Both the position numbers and the translations under genes were made by a program. Positions 1 through 9,203 of a stretch of DNA of 64,000 nucleotides are shown here, one piece after another. Each line of letters starts with the position of its first letter. Position 1 is the first letter of the stretch. The stretch is from assembly GCA_946627325.1 (NCBI GenBank), contig CAMOVK010000002.1, positions 1-64,000 on the forward strand, written 5' to 3'. Below the pieces are notes generated by a model. That model searched no databases and was not told the DNA's origin. It saw nothing but the letters and a program-made list of their open reading frames with translations. The DNA comes from an uncultured Prevotella sp. Its GTDB lineage: Bacteria > Bacteroidota > Bacteroidia > Bacteroidales > Bacteroidaceae.

Positions 1-19
1 CAATTAACAAACAATCCAA

Positions 20-493
20 ATGAAACGACTAAAACTATTTTTGATGCTCGCTGTGGCTGTGTTCACTTTGGCATCTTGTGGCGACGACGACGAGAAGACG
101 TTGTATCAAAATCTCGTACAAGGAAGTTATGAAGGATGGACAAGTGCCGCTTTTCAGTACAGCCAAGAACCAATGGAAAACGATGGTGATAAAATAACCA
201 TCACACCAACAGGTGAAAACCTTGTGAAGGTAGAGTATGTAGGACAAACTTGGGGGACTGCCTCATTTGAAAATGTTCAGGTGGCCGAATCTGCGGGCAA
301 CTATATCTTTGCAGAGACAGAAGGTACTATACTGATGGCTATGGCAGGCCGCCCTGCAGCAAGTTATCCTGCGACACTGAAGAACTTCTCCATCAGTAAG
401 AACAAGCAAGAATACTCAGCTGTGATTGAAACAGCGGTTATGGGAGGAACAGTGTTGACCTTCAAGAACGGAAAAGCTCCTGTAAGAGAATAA
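20..493 (+). CDS. Calycin-like domain lipoprotein, first gene of the heme locus
   Basis: This is a predicted exported lipoprotein of 157 residues. A hydrophobic signal segment ends in a lipobox (LASC, Cys at about residue 20) followed by GDDDE. An acidic run after the Cys is common in Bacteroidetes surface lipoproteins, so surface exposure is likely. The rest is beta-rich with a glycine-rich C-terminal half and resembles the Bacteroidetes calycin-like domain family. It ends 16 bp before hmuY on the same strand and is probably co-transcribed, which suggests a role in heme or metal handling, but no ligand residues can be assigned. The promoter must lie left of the window, since only 19 bases precede the ATG. 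Family call moderate; function unknown. Confidence 0.75.
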   Translation: MKRLKLFLMLAVAVFTLASCGDDDEKTLYQNLVQGSYEGWTSAAFQYSQEPMENDGDKITITPTGENLVKVEYVGQTWGTASFENVQVAESAGNYIFAETEGTILMAMAGRPAASYPATLKNFSISKNKQEYSAVIETAVMGGTVLTFKNGKAPVRE

Positions 494-509
494 GTCCGTA
501 CACTCGACG

Positions 510-1154
510 ATGAAAAAACGTTATTTCATCATAACTCGCATCGTGATAGGAGTGTTGGTAACAATGCTCCTGTCGTGCGATGATATTTACGACGAACCAA
601 GCGATATGCCTCTGCCATGGCCCTCAGCTGAACAATCGTTTAGTATGGTAAACTGTACGTCGTATCAAACATGGACATATTTCAACTTACACGAAAAAGA
701 TTCCATCACATTAAACTACAACGAGACAGAAATACCGATAAATTGGGATATAGCAATACATCGTTATGACATAAAAACAAATGACGCAAAGGCGATAGAG
801 ACAAACTATTCGTCACTCGAATTGTTAAAGGCTGACATCGGTCAAGGTACATTCCAAATGCCTTCAGACGACCAGTGGAAAGCCGACGTTGACGGTAGAA
901 TATCAATCGATATGTCGCAGATGATGACAGGACGTATAGTTTACTACGACTCGAAGGTAAATACTGAACTGAGTAAGTGGCTACAAGTAGATACAAGTGC
1001 TATGCCTCCCATTTATACACCATCAGAGAAAGTATATCTCATACGTTTTGCCGACAACACAATATGTGCGATTCTATTTACTGGTTTTTCTAACCCTAAC
1101 AAAGGAAATATAAAAGGATATATTTCGTTCGACTATGAGTATCCACTTTTTTAG
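510..1154 (+). CDS. hmuY: HmuY-family heme-binding lipoprotein
   Basis: HmuY is a secreted or surface hemophore-like lipoprotein that passes heme to the HmuR receptor. Here it has 214 residues with a signal segment ending in a lipobox (LLSC, Cys about residue 23). The block WDIAIHRYDIKTND (about residues 79-92) is a typical HmuY-family signature. The stop is followed three bases later by the HmuR start, so translation is probably coupled. In Porphyromonas gingivalis HmuY uses two His as heme ligands, whereas Prevotella homologues have been reported to use Met. Several Met residues (QMP near residue 115 and the SQMM stretch near 132) could serve, but the ligands cannot be fixed from sequence alone. 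Confidence 0.9.
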   Translation: MKKRYFIITRIVIGVLVTMLLSCDDIYDEPSDMPLPWPSAEQSFSMVNCTSYQTWTYFNLHEKDSITLNYNETEIPINWDIAIHRYDIKTNDAKAIETNYSSLELLKADIGQGTFQMPSDDQWKADVDGRISIDMSQMMTGRIVYYDSKVNTELSKWLQVDTSAMPPIYTPSEKVYLIRFADNTICAILFTGFSNPNKGNIKGYISFDYEYPLF

Positions 1155-1157
1155 AAT

Positions 1158-3113
1158 ATGCAACGATTATTACACATAGTTATATATATAGTAGCATCTT
1201 CTCTTATAGCCATCGCAGATGACGTTGATTCGCTTAAGACGATGAAGGAATACTACATGAATACCATCACCGTCACAGGTACGCGTACTCCAAAATCACT
1301 CGATAATTCACCTGTCGTAACGAGAATAATCACCGCAGAAGAGATCAAGAAGATTGACGCAGCGAACATTAAAGATGTGCTTCTCTCAGAAATACCAGGA
1401 GTGGAGTTCTCATTCTCAATGAACCAACAAGTTTCAATGCGTATGCAGGGATTTGGAGGAATGTCTATATTATTTCTTATCGATGGTGAACGAATGGCTG
1501 GAGAAACGCTCGACAATATCGACTTCAACCGTCTTAATATAGACAATGTTGAGCGCATTGAGATAGTGAAAGGTGCTGCCTCTGCTCTCTATGGCAGCAA
1601 TTCTGTAGGAGCGGTTATAAACATTATAACTAAACGAGAGAGCGCTCTATGGGCAGTACAGTTGAACACGCGCTTTGGTAGTAGATATGGCGAACAACGA
1701 CATGGAGGAACTATCAGCATGAAACAAGGCAAAGTGACAAACATTTTTAACCTGCAATACGACAAACAAGATAGTTACACAGTTTATGATAGAGCCACCG
1801 CCGAAGGTAATCAAGCAAGAAAAGCAACTCCTGTTTATGGCTCGCACCACTGGAATTTTAGGGAGAAACTCCTTTTCAACATAACCGACAAACACCAACT
1901 GACAGCCCGCGCAGGGTATTATTTTAGCGAACGCAACTCTTCGCCACAGCAGAAAGACCGAGCCCGCGACTTTAGCGGAGGACTACGATATACAGGACAA
2001 CTCTCCGAAAAGGGTAATATAGACATTGGTTACACTGCCGACAGATACGATAAAAGCGACTATTACCCAGAAATAGATAAGGACTATCTCGACTATAAAA
2101 ACGTGCAACACTCCCTGAGAGCAGCGTATTCACATACGTTCGACGACTCACTGATTGCTACTTTCGGAGGCGACGCAATGAACGATTATTTGAAATCCTA
2201 TCAGTTCAGTGCCGACAACGACCACCACTCGCAGCAGACAGCCGACATCTTTGCACAAGCCGACTGGACAATTGACAACCATTGGAACATAGTAGCAGGA
2301 CTACGAGCTGACTATTTCTCACATCACGGTTGGGAGATAGCACCAAAACTCGCAGCAATGTATAAGATAAAGAACATCAACTTGAGAGCATCCTACTCAA
2401 AAGGCTTCCGCGCACCAACCCTGAAGGAAATGTATATGGACTTCAACATGGCTAACGTATTTAATATATATGGTAACGATCAACTTCGAAGCGAGCGAAC
2501 AAACAGTTTCTCTCTATCTGCAGAATATCTGAAAAAGTATTATTGTATTGTTCTGACAGGTTACTATAATATTATAGATAACGAGATTACAACACTTTGG
2601 GACAACTCGTTGGAAGGTGGACGAGGTGCAATGAAATATCAAAACGTAGAAGGCACCGACCTTACTGGTATTGACTTGACATTGATGGCACGATTTCCTT
2701 CGGGCATAAATGCGAAAGTATGCTATAGTCTCTTCCATGAATTTCCTCACAAGGGAGTCCCTGCCACCTCCGATTCACGACCACATACGCTGACATTACA
2801 GCTTGACTATCTGAAGAAATGGAAACACTACACAATCAATCCAGTTATAAACGGAAGAGTATTGTCGAGAGCACACTTCAACACAATAAATTCCACATAC
2901 GATGGATATGAGCCAACCCTCGCAAAGGAATATACCATCTGGAAATTCTCACTTTTACAGAAATTCTACGATGCTGTAACACTTACTACTACCATAGATA
3001 ATATATTCAACTATCGCCCACGTCGTTATCAATACAATTCGCCTTTTACACTCGGCACAACATTCAGCGTAGGATTGGCGGTCGATGTAGAAAAAATAGT
3101 TAAACTACTCTGA
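1158..3113 (+). CDS. hmuR: TonB-dependent heme receptor HmuR
   Basis: This is an outer-membrane receptor of 651 residues that would import heme delivered by HmuY. It has a signal peptide, a TonB-box-like segment (NTITVTGTR, about residues 34-42), a plug domain with VERIEIVKGAASALYGSNS, and a 22-strand-type barrel rich in alternating aromatics. The heme-receptor FRAP motif is present (KGFRAPTLKEMY, about residue 425). The usual NPDL partner appears changed to GNDQL. The protein ends in a hydrophobic segment without the usual terminal Phe. It sits between hmuY and hmuS with gaps of 3 and 13 bp. The assignment as hmuR rests on this context and on the receptor motifs. Confidence 0.92.
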   Translation: MQRLLHIVIYIVASSLIAIADDVDSLKTMKEYYMNTITVTGTRTPKSLDNSPVVTRIITAEEIKKIDAANIKDVLLSEIPGVEFSFSMNQQVSMRMQGFGGMSILFLIDGERMAGETLDNIDFNRLNIDNVERIEIVKGAASALYGSNSVGAVINIITKRESALWAVQLNTRFGSRYGEQRHGGTISMKQGKVTNIFNLQYDKQDSYTVYDRATAEGNQARKATPVYGSHHWNFREKLLFNITDKHQLTARAGYYFSERNSSPQQKDRARDFSGGLRYTGQLSEKGNIDIGYTADRYDKSDYYPEIDKDYLDYKNVQHSLRAAYSHTFDDSLIATFGGDAMNDYLKSYQFSADNDHHSQQTADIFAQADWTIDNHWNIVAGLRADYFSHHGWEIAPKLAAMYKIKNINLRASYSKGFRAPTLKEMYMDFNMANVFNIYGNDQLRSERTNSFSLSAEYLKKYYCIVLTGYYNIIDNEITTLWDNSLEGGRGAMKYQNVEGTDLTGIDLTLMARFPSGINAKVCYSLFHEFPHKGVPATSDSRPHTLTLQLDYLKKWKHYTINPVINGRVLSRAHFNTINSTYDGYEPTLAKEYTIWKFSLLQKFYDAVTLTTTIDNIFNYRPRRYQYNSPFTLGTTFSVGLAVDVEKIVKLL

Positions 3114-3126
3114 AATAAACATTAAC

Positions 3127-6100
3127 ATGAAACTTTTTAACAAGCATAGACGCGCATGGAAAATCGTGGGCGTCATGGTACTACTCGTCTTAATAATTGC
3201 TTTTTATCGCGTATGGATAAGCCGTACGAAAGTGGCACTTGTCAACTTCCAACCAATAGTGACACAGGCTTTAGCACAAGCTAACGACAACCCAATGATA
3301 AAACTCTACGAAGTAGGTGTTGACGAGCTTGAGGACCTCGACGATTACGATGTGGTTCTCATAACAGGAATGGGTTTACAAGTAACTGCCGACGAGCGCG
3401 AACAAATTCAGAAAGCAGCCAACAAGGGAGTTCCTGTATATACAAATATGGCAACTAATCCCGACAACAATATCTCGAACTTTGATGTTGACGAGATGGC
3501 GTTAATGTCGAAATACCTAACCAACGGCTCAAAGAAAAATTATCGTAGCCTATTGAACTTCTTGCGACGTAACATTGACGGGAAAATACTGTTTGCTGGA
3601 AACGTAGAACCAGCGCAGCAGAAACCAGAAGATTATCTGTACTTTCCGCTTGCCGATGGCAAGACGGGCGAAGACGAGCAGATATTCACTTCCGTAAGCG
3701 ATTACGAAAAGTTTATGAAGGACAATGGTCTTTGGCGCGAAGGAGGCAAAAAGATAATGGTAACAGGACTGATAACCGACCCGACAGAACTTATAAAAGC
3801 GCTTGTCGATCGCGGTTACAATGTCTATCCTGTGTCATCGTTTCTTCATTTGCTCGCGTTTGCTGAAGAAATTCGTCCTGATGCGATAGTTAATATGGCT
3901 CACGGCAGGCTTGGCGACGATATGGTGAAATTCCTGACTGACAATAACACGCTGCTGTTCGATCCGCTTAATGTAAACATGCCTGTGGAAGACTGGGAAG
4001 CCGACCCTATGGGTATGGTGGGTGGTTTCATGTCGCAAAGCGTCATAATGCCCGAAATTGACGGTGCTATACGAACAACCGCAGTCTTTGGACTGAAAAA
4101 AGATAAAGACGGATTGCTACATCCTTATGCTATACCAGAACGACTCGACTGCTTTGTTCAGACTATATGCAACTATCTGTCGCTGCGTGACAAACCAAAT
4201 GCCGATAAGCGATTGGCATTTGTCTATTATAAAGGACCTGGTCAGGGAAATCTTATGGCAAGTGGACTCGACGTGACAAGGTCGCTATATAACACTCTTC
4301 TAAATCTCCGACAACAGGGATACAACGTCGCTGGATTGCCTGCTACAGTTGAAGATTTCCGCAGAGATATTGAGCGCGAAGGATCGCTTTTCAATTCCTT
4401 TGCACATGGAGACGTCGAGAAATATATGAAAACAGGGCATCCGCAACTCGTAAGTAAAGAAGAATATGATAAATGGTCGAAAATCACTCTGCGAGAAACA
4501 AAAGCCAAAGAAGTGGATAAGGAGTTTGGGAAATTCCCTGGCGATCATAATTTGTTAAAGACTGCAGATGGGAAACTTGCATTTCCACGTATTCAATATG
4601 GCAATATCGTATTGCTGCCGCAACCTATTGCTGGTGAAGGCAAAGACATTTTCGCCATCACTCATGGTACAGGAAAAGTTCCACCTCATAGCTATTTAGC
4701 TCCATACCTCTGGATACAACACGGATTCAAAGCCGATGCTCTCGTTCATTTCGGTACGCATGGCTCATTAGAATATACACCCCAAAAGCAGGTTGCACTC
4801 TCAAACGACGATTGGTCTGACAGACTTATTGGCGCATTGCCTCATTTCTACTATTATACAATAGATAATGTTGGTGAGGCAATGATAGCTAAGCGACGCT
4901 CTTATGCCGCTATATTGTCTTATCTTACCCCGCCGTTCCGTGAGAGTCAGTTAAGAAACACCTACTCTATACTCGAACAAAAAATATCCGATTATCAGAA
5001 TAACAAGGGCGATAAGCAGATACTTGCTAAAGATATAAAACGAATTACTGAACAATTAGGGCTAAACAAGGACCTCGGTATAGAAAGTGTCAACTATTCG
5101 GAAGCTGACATTGAACGCATAGGAAACTATGCAGAAGAACTTGCTGACGAGAAAATTACCGACACACCATATGTTACGGGTATCCCTTACACAGCCGAAG
5201 ATATTCGCAGCACTATTTTCTCAATGACAGTTGACCCAATTGCCTATAGCCTATATGCCATCGAAAGACTTAAAGGAAAAGCTCCGTCGGGTTTGGAAAC
5301 ACAACGTGTTAAATTTAATGACCGTTATCTTGCTCGTGCAAATGCCCTTGTAACTCGATTCTATAATAGTACATCAGAAATCACACCATCAGAACTGCAA
5401 TCAATAGCAGGGCTTACTACGGTTGAAATTGCCCATGCTGACAGCATAAGAGAAATTCTGAATGCACCAAAAGGAATGATGGCTATGATGATGGCAGCAT
5501 CGAGAAATAAAGGTAACAAAAATGCAAAAACCGCTATGGAAAAGATGACGGAGAAGATGAACAAGCAGATTCTCGATATTCCAAAACCAAAACGCGGACC
5601 GATAGCCAAGTTTATGCGATGGCAAATGCGCAAAATGTTGGCAAAGAAAGACCCCAGTCGAATGCTTGCTGTCGCAAAGAAAATGGGTGCAAGCGATGAA
5701 GATTTGAAGAAAATGGAGGCTGGACTGAAAAAGCAGATGGGTATTAGCAATGATAAAAATAGCGAAAAACTGGGTGGTAATAATGCAGAAGAATCTACCA
5801 TTTCTCGCAAAGATATTGAGTTGTCACGAGCTATCGAAGAGCTACGTACTGCCCTTAATAATGTTGGCAAATATAGCAGACTGCTTCGCGAAAGCCCTTC
5901 TTTAGAAATAAACACATTTATTGCAGCTCTTAGCGGAGGGTACATAGCCCCGTCGCCAGGTGGCGATCCAATAGTAAATCCTAACACATTGCCAACAGGT
6001 AGAAATCTCTTTGCAATCAATACCGAAGAGACTCCTACTGCCGAAGCGTGGGAAAAAGGCATGGCACTTGCTAAATCGACAATCGCTGATTTTCAGAAAC

Positions 6101-7497
6101 GTCACAAAGGCGAATACCCACGCAAGGTAAGCTATACCCTATGGTCAGGTGAATTTATCCAAACAGGTGGTGCCACAATAGCCCAAGTCCTATATATGCT
6201 CGGAGTAGAACCTGTGAGAGACCGCTACGGACGTGTAAGTGATATTAGACTCATACCTTCCGAAGAACTCGGCAGACCAAGAATTGACGTAGTTGTTCAG
6301 ACCTCTGGTCAACTTCGCGACCTTGCAGCCTCGCGTTTGTTCCTCATTTCGCGTGCTGTCAGAATGGCTGCAGATGCCACTGATGATAGTTTTGACAACA
6401 ATGTGAAAGCAGGAGTAGAAGAAAGCGAACGCTACCTCGTTGATAAAGGCATCAGTCCGAAACAAGCCCGAGAGATGTCGTCATACCGAGTGTTTGGTGG
6501 AGCTGGTGGCGACTATGGAACTGGAATACAATCAATGGTAGAGCAGGGTGGTGCTTGGGACGATGAACGACAAATAGCCGAAATCTACATGAACAATATG
6601 GGAGCTTTCTATGGTGACCAAGAACATTGGATGAGCGATATGCACGAGGCTTTCAGTGCTGCGCTGACGCGAACGGATGTAGTGGTACAACCTCGACAAA
6701 ACAACACTTGGGGGGCACTTACACTCGACCATGTTTATGAGTTTATGGGTGGTATCAACCTTGCTGTGCGTCAAGTGACAGGCAAAGACCCCGATGCCGT
6801 ATTCAGCGATTACCGTAACAGAAACAATTATCGAATTCAAGACTCTAAGGAAGCCATTGGAGTGGAGGCACGAACAAAGCTTTTCAACCCCACATATATC
6901 AAAAACGCAATGAGCGGAGGCGAACTTCATACAAGTGAGATTGCAGAGATGGTGCGCAATGCTTATGGTTGGAACGTGATGAAGCCAAAGAATATAGATA
7001 AGGAAATGTGGGATGAGGTTTATGAAGTTTATGTCAAAGACAAGTACAACATTGGTGTTACACATCAGTTTGCTGAAGTAAACGCCCCTGCAATGCAAGA
7101 GATAACAGCTACAATGATGGAGACAGCACGTAAGGGAATGTGGAAAGCGTCCCCACAACAACTTGCCGATATAGCATCGTTGCATACAGAATTGGTAGAG
7201 AAGTATGGAGCAAGTGGGTCGTCGTTTGAAGGAAACAATCCAAAACTGCAATCGTTTATAGCTCAAAAAGCCCCATCAGCAGCTGCAAAAGTCTATAAGC
7301 AACGAATGCGTCAAACCACTCAACAGAGCGATCGCGAAGGAATGGTTATGGAGAAACAAACTCACCAACTCTCCGAAGAAGCTGAAAATTCAACGTCAAA
7401 TAACGGAGGGCTTATAGTAGTTTCTATAGTTCTTTTGGCTTTTATAGTCATGGTTATCATCGTAAGGCGCAAGAGAAAAAATCGGTTAAGTGAGTAA
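3127..7497 (+). CDS. hmuS: HmuS, membrane-anchored CobN/magnesium-chelatase-like protein
   Basis: HmuS belongs to the CobN/ChlH/BchH large chelatase family and is proposed in Bacteroidetes to act on imported heme, possibly removing iron. The protein has 1456 residues, an N-terminal membrane anchor (about residues 12-30), a C-terminal membrane helix (about 1425-1445) and a basic tail. Family landmarks include VHFGTHGSLEYTP near residue 540 and GGDPIVNPNTLPTGRN near 950. A Met/Lys-rich stretch (about residues 780-890) interrupts the usual family layout and looks like a lineage insertion. The stop codon lies inside the left arm of a palindromic repeat. It follows hmuR by 13 bp and precedes hmuT. 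Confidence 0.92.
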   Translation: MKLFNKHRRAWKIVGVMVLLVLIIAFYRVWISRTKVALVNFQPIVTQALAQANDNPMIKLYEVGVDELEDLDDYDVVLITGMGLQVTADEREQIQKAANKGVPVYTNMATNPDNNISNFDVDEMALMSKYLTNGSKKNYRSLLNFLRRNIDGKILFAGNVEPAQQKPEDYLYFPLADGKTGEDEQIFTSVSDYEKFMKDNGLWREGGKKIMVTGLITDPTELIKALVDRGYNVYPVSSFLHLLAFAEEIRPDAIVNMAHGRLGDDMVKFLTDNNTLLFDPLNVNMPVEDWEADPMGMVGGFMSQSVIMPEIDGAIRTTAVFGLKKDKDGLLHPYAIPERLDCFVQTICNYLSLRDKPNADKRLAFVYYKGPGQGNLMASGLDVTRSLYNTLLNLRQQGYNVAGLPATVEDFRRDIEREGSLFNSFAHGDVEKYMKTGHPQLVSKEEYDKWSKITLRETKAKEVDKEFGKFPGDHNLLKTADGKLAFPRIQYGNIVLLPQPIAGEGKDIFAITHGTGKVPPHSYLAPYLWIQHGFKADALVHFGTHGSLEYTPQKQVALSNDDWSDRLIGALPHFYYYTIDNVGEAMIAKRRSYAAILSYLTPPFRESQLRNTYSILEQKISDYQNNKGDKQILAKDIKRITEQLGLNKDLGIESVNYSEADIERIGNYAEELADEKITDTPYVTGIPYTAEDIRSTIFSMTVDPIAYSLYAIERLKGKAPSGLETQRVKFNDRYLARANALVTRFYNSTSEITPSELQSIAGLTTVEIAHADSIREILNAPKGMMAMMMAASRNKGNKNAKTAMEKMTEKMNKQILDIPKPKRGPIAKFMRWQMRKMLAKKDPSRMLAVAKKMGASDEDLKKMEAGLKKQMGISNDKNSEKLGGNNAEESTISRKDIELSRAIEELRTALNNVGKYSRLLRESPSLEINTFIAALSGGYIAPSPGGDPIVNPNTLPTGRNLFAINTEETPTAEAWEKGMALAKSTIADFQKRHKGEYPRKVSYTLWSGEFIQTGGATIAQVLYMLGVEPVRDRYGRVSDIRLIPSEELGRPRIDVVVQTSGQLRDLAASRLFLISRAVRMAADATDDSFDNNVKAGVEESERYLVDKGISPKQAREMSSYRVFGGAGGDYGTGIQSMVEQGGAWDDERQIAEIYMNNMGAFYGDQEHWMSDMHEAFSAALTRTDVVVQPRQNNTWGALTLDHVYEFMGGINLAVRQVTGKDPDAVFSDYRNRNNYRIQDSKEAIGVEARTKLFNPTYIKNAMSGGELHTSEIAEMVRNAYGWNVMKPKNIDKEMWDEVYEVYVKDKYNIGVTHQFAEVNAPAMQEITATMMETARKGMWKASPQQLADIASLHTELVEKYGASGSSFEGNNPKLQSFIAQKAPSAAAKVYKQRMRQTTQQSDREGMVMEKQTHQLSEEAENSTSNNGGLIVVSIVLLAFIVMVIIVRRKRKNRLSE

Positions 7498-7575
7498 AAA
7501 GAAAAAAATGGTTTTGCTTTTTGCTTTACCTCCGCTATCGATTAGCGGAACAGCGACCGTTGGTACGAGCGTGAG
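7486..7575. repeat. Palindromic element with nested 45-bp GC-rich insert
   Basis: The arms TTAAGTGAGTAAAAAG and CTTTTT...ACGAGCGTGA match the dispersed palindrome seen at 54106-54243. The right arm is interrupted by a 45-bp element at 7520-7564 containing CCGCTATCGATTAGCGG, a stem with a TCGAT centre. The same 45 bp recurs at 14541-14585 with one mismatch. The left arm includes the hmuS stop codon (7495-7497). It may act as an mRNA 3'-end or processing structure between hmuS and hmuT, but no T-run follows, so it is not an obvious terminator. Confidence 0.75.
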
Positions 7576-7596
7576 AGTCTTATTAAAGTTATAGAT

Positions 7597-8259
7597 ATGG
7601 AACTGATAATTGATGTTTTGATATTATTCATCGTTTTGGGTTGTGTGTTGAAACTCAGTCTTTGGCGGTGGTGGCAGCGCATGGCATATAGTCTGCTTCT
7701 TGGCTGTTTCTCATGGTGGAGTGTTCGCTATGCGGTGCTTCAGTCAAAAACTCAGATAGCCGATTATCTTCAAAATACCGATGCTCTTCAGTCTATGGCT
7801 ATTCTAGTTACTATAGAATCGGCTCTTGGCTTTGCCTTTTGCTTGTCGTGGCTGGGTGGAAAGAAACGTGGCACTTGGTACGCAAGTTTGTTAATGTTCC
7901 CTGTTGTATTCTATTTGCTAACGCAAACTATTTTTGCTCTGACTGGTATTGACTTCGAAACAACAGCTTGTGGTTTTGCTCTACTTATAGCAGTCCTGCT
8001 TCCTTTGCTTGCTGAATTAGTCCGATGGCTCTTGCCCGATGCTGATAGCCGTGTGGAAATATACCTGCTGACTGTTATATTCATCTGTTTGTTAGGACTA
8101 ATATCTACTGAAAGTGGAACAATGGTGTATTCTGTCAAGGAGAGTCCTATTGATTGGAAGTCGCTCGGACTTACTTTTGCCTTCTTCGCAGCGTTGTTCG
8201 TCGTAGGAATAATAATAAATCGTGTGGTTTGGACTATTAGAAATATAAAAAACAAATAA
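7597..8259 (+). CDS. hmuT: HmuT-like polytopic inner-membrane protein
   Basis: This is a 220-residue integral membrane protein with about six hydrophobic segments, starting directly with a membrane helix, and no soluble domain of note. I recognise it mainly by position: the third-from-last gene of an hmuYRSTUV-order operon, between hmuS and the MotA/TolQ/ExbB-like gene. No catalytic motif is visible. It likely forms part of an inner-membrane complex with HmuU and HmuV. The symbol follows the P. gingivalis operon order and does not imply an ABC-type binding protein. The gap to hmuU is 12 bp. Confidence 0.75.
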   Translation: MELIIDVLILFIVLGCVLKLSLWRWWQRMAYSLLLGCFSWWSVRYAVLQSKTQIADYLQNTDALQSMAILVTIESALGFAFCLSWLGGKKRGTWYASLLMFPVVFYLLTQTIFALTGIDFETTACGFALLIAVLLPLLAELVRWLLPDADSRVEIYLLTVIFICLLGLISTESGTMVYSVKESPIDWKSLGLTFAFFAALFVVGIIINRVVWTIRNIKNK

Positions 8260-8271
8260 AACTAAATTAAT

Positions 8272-8874
8272 ATGGAAATTATCTCAAGAGCATTGTTCGG
8301 AATAGCGAATTCGTTGCTTATCCCCGACGTAATACTGCTCATTTTCTTTTTCTTTAGAGCCTTGGTGTTGCTCGGTGGAACCTATAATCAGTTTATGACT
8401 CGTCGCAAACACCGCTCGCTCGATACAGCCATCAAGGAATTGCGTCCTGAAACTCTTGATAACCTCAGGCTGATGGTTAGTGGCAAACAGGGCTCGTTGC
8501 TCGAAAAATATCTCGACGATATGCTCAACAATCCTCCATCAGAAGCTTATGCTGACTATATTATCACTCACTTTGAGACAGAGTCGGCAAAAGATGTAAA
8601 TCTGTCCCGCCTGTTGACGAAACTTGGACCTGTGCTTGGACTTATCGGAACACTTATCTCTATGTCGCCAGCACTTGTCGGACTATCAACTGGCGATATT
8701 TCGGGCATGGCTTACAATATGCAGGTAGTGTTCTCGGCTACGGTAGTAGGACTTGTAATTAGTGCCGTGGGACTCTTTACACAGCAACTAAAATCGCGGT
8801 GGTATGCAAAGGATGTTAACCGCCTCGATTATGTATCACGAATTTATATTCTTCAAAACGATGAGAAAGCGTAG
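8272..8874 (+). CDS. hmuU: HmuU, MotA/TolQ/ExbB proton-channel family protein
   Basis: This is a 200-residue membrane protein of the MotA/TolQ/ExbB family, which couples ion flow to energise outer-membrane transport. It has an N-terminal membrane helix, a cytoplasmic loop, and two further helices. The family-type segment LLTKLGPVLGLIGTLISMSPALVG (split here: LLTKLGPVLGLIG then TLISMSPALVG) lies at about residues 114-140, and the last helix holds VVFSATVVGLVIS. Within the hmu operon it may energise heme uptake or HmuS activity. The last 14 bases overlap the start of hmuV, so the two are probably translationally coupled. Confidence 0.85.
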   Translation: MEIISRALFGIANSLLIPDVILLIFFFFRALVLLGGTYNQFMTRRKHRSLDTAIKELRPETLDNLRLMVSGKQGSLLEKYLDDMLNNPPSEAYADYIITHFETESAKDVNLSRLLTKLGPVLGLIGTLISMSPALVGLSTGDISGMAYNMQVVFSATVVGLVISAVGLFTQQLKSRWYAKDVNRLDYVSRIYILQNDEKA

Positions 8875-9193
8875 GAGTGGGCTGCTTGCAGAAGACGATG
8901 GCGACCCTTTGAGTGTTGTTGTCAACCTTTTCGATGTGGCAATGGTCTTTGCTGTATCGCTTATGGTTGCAATGGTTATGCACATGAATATGACGGAGGT
9001 TTTTGGTGATGAAGAGTTCACCATAGTTAAAAATCCCGGCAAAGAAAACATGGAAATAATAACCAAAGAGGGCAAGGAAATAAACACTTACAAAGCGTCG
9101 GGCGAAAAAACAGATGGTGGTCAGCAAGGCAAACGATTAGGTACAGCCTATCAACTCGATAATGGGCAAATTATTTATGTACCTGACGAATAA
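8861..9193 (+). CDS. hmuV: HmuV, DUF2149-like single-span membrane protein
   Basis: This is a 110-residue protein with one membrane helix (about residues 23-42) after a short basic N-terminus and an acidic LLAEDDGDPLS segment, followed by a soluble C-terminal domain. The layout resembles ExbD/TolR-like partners and the DUF2149 family placed after HmuU in this operon type. I chose the ATG at 8861, which overlaps the end of hmuU by 14 bases, over an upstream in-frame start at 8804 because the conserved-looking N-terminus MRKRRSGLLAEDDGDP begins there. It is the last gene of the hmu operon and converges on queF. Confidence 0.85.
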   Translation: MRKRRSGLLAEDDGDPLSVVVNLFDVAMVFAVSLMVAMVMHMNMTEVFGDEEFTIVKNPGKENMEIITKEGKEINTYKASGEKTDGGQQGKRLGTAYQLDNGQIIYVPDE

Positions 9194-9203
9194 GGGCTGT
9201 ATG

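Noticed and set aside
5361..6062. 233-residue open frame antisense to hmuS
   Set aside because: It lies wholly inside hmuS, is Ser/Phe/Ile-rich as expected for the opposite strand of a Lys/Met-rich coding region, and has no recognisable domain or promoter.
6532..7266. 244-residue open frame antisense to hmuS
   Set aside because: Cys/His/Leu-rich low-similarity translation opposite a well-supported gene; no start signal and no domain.
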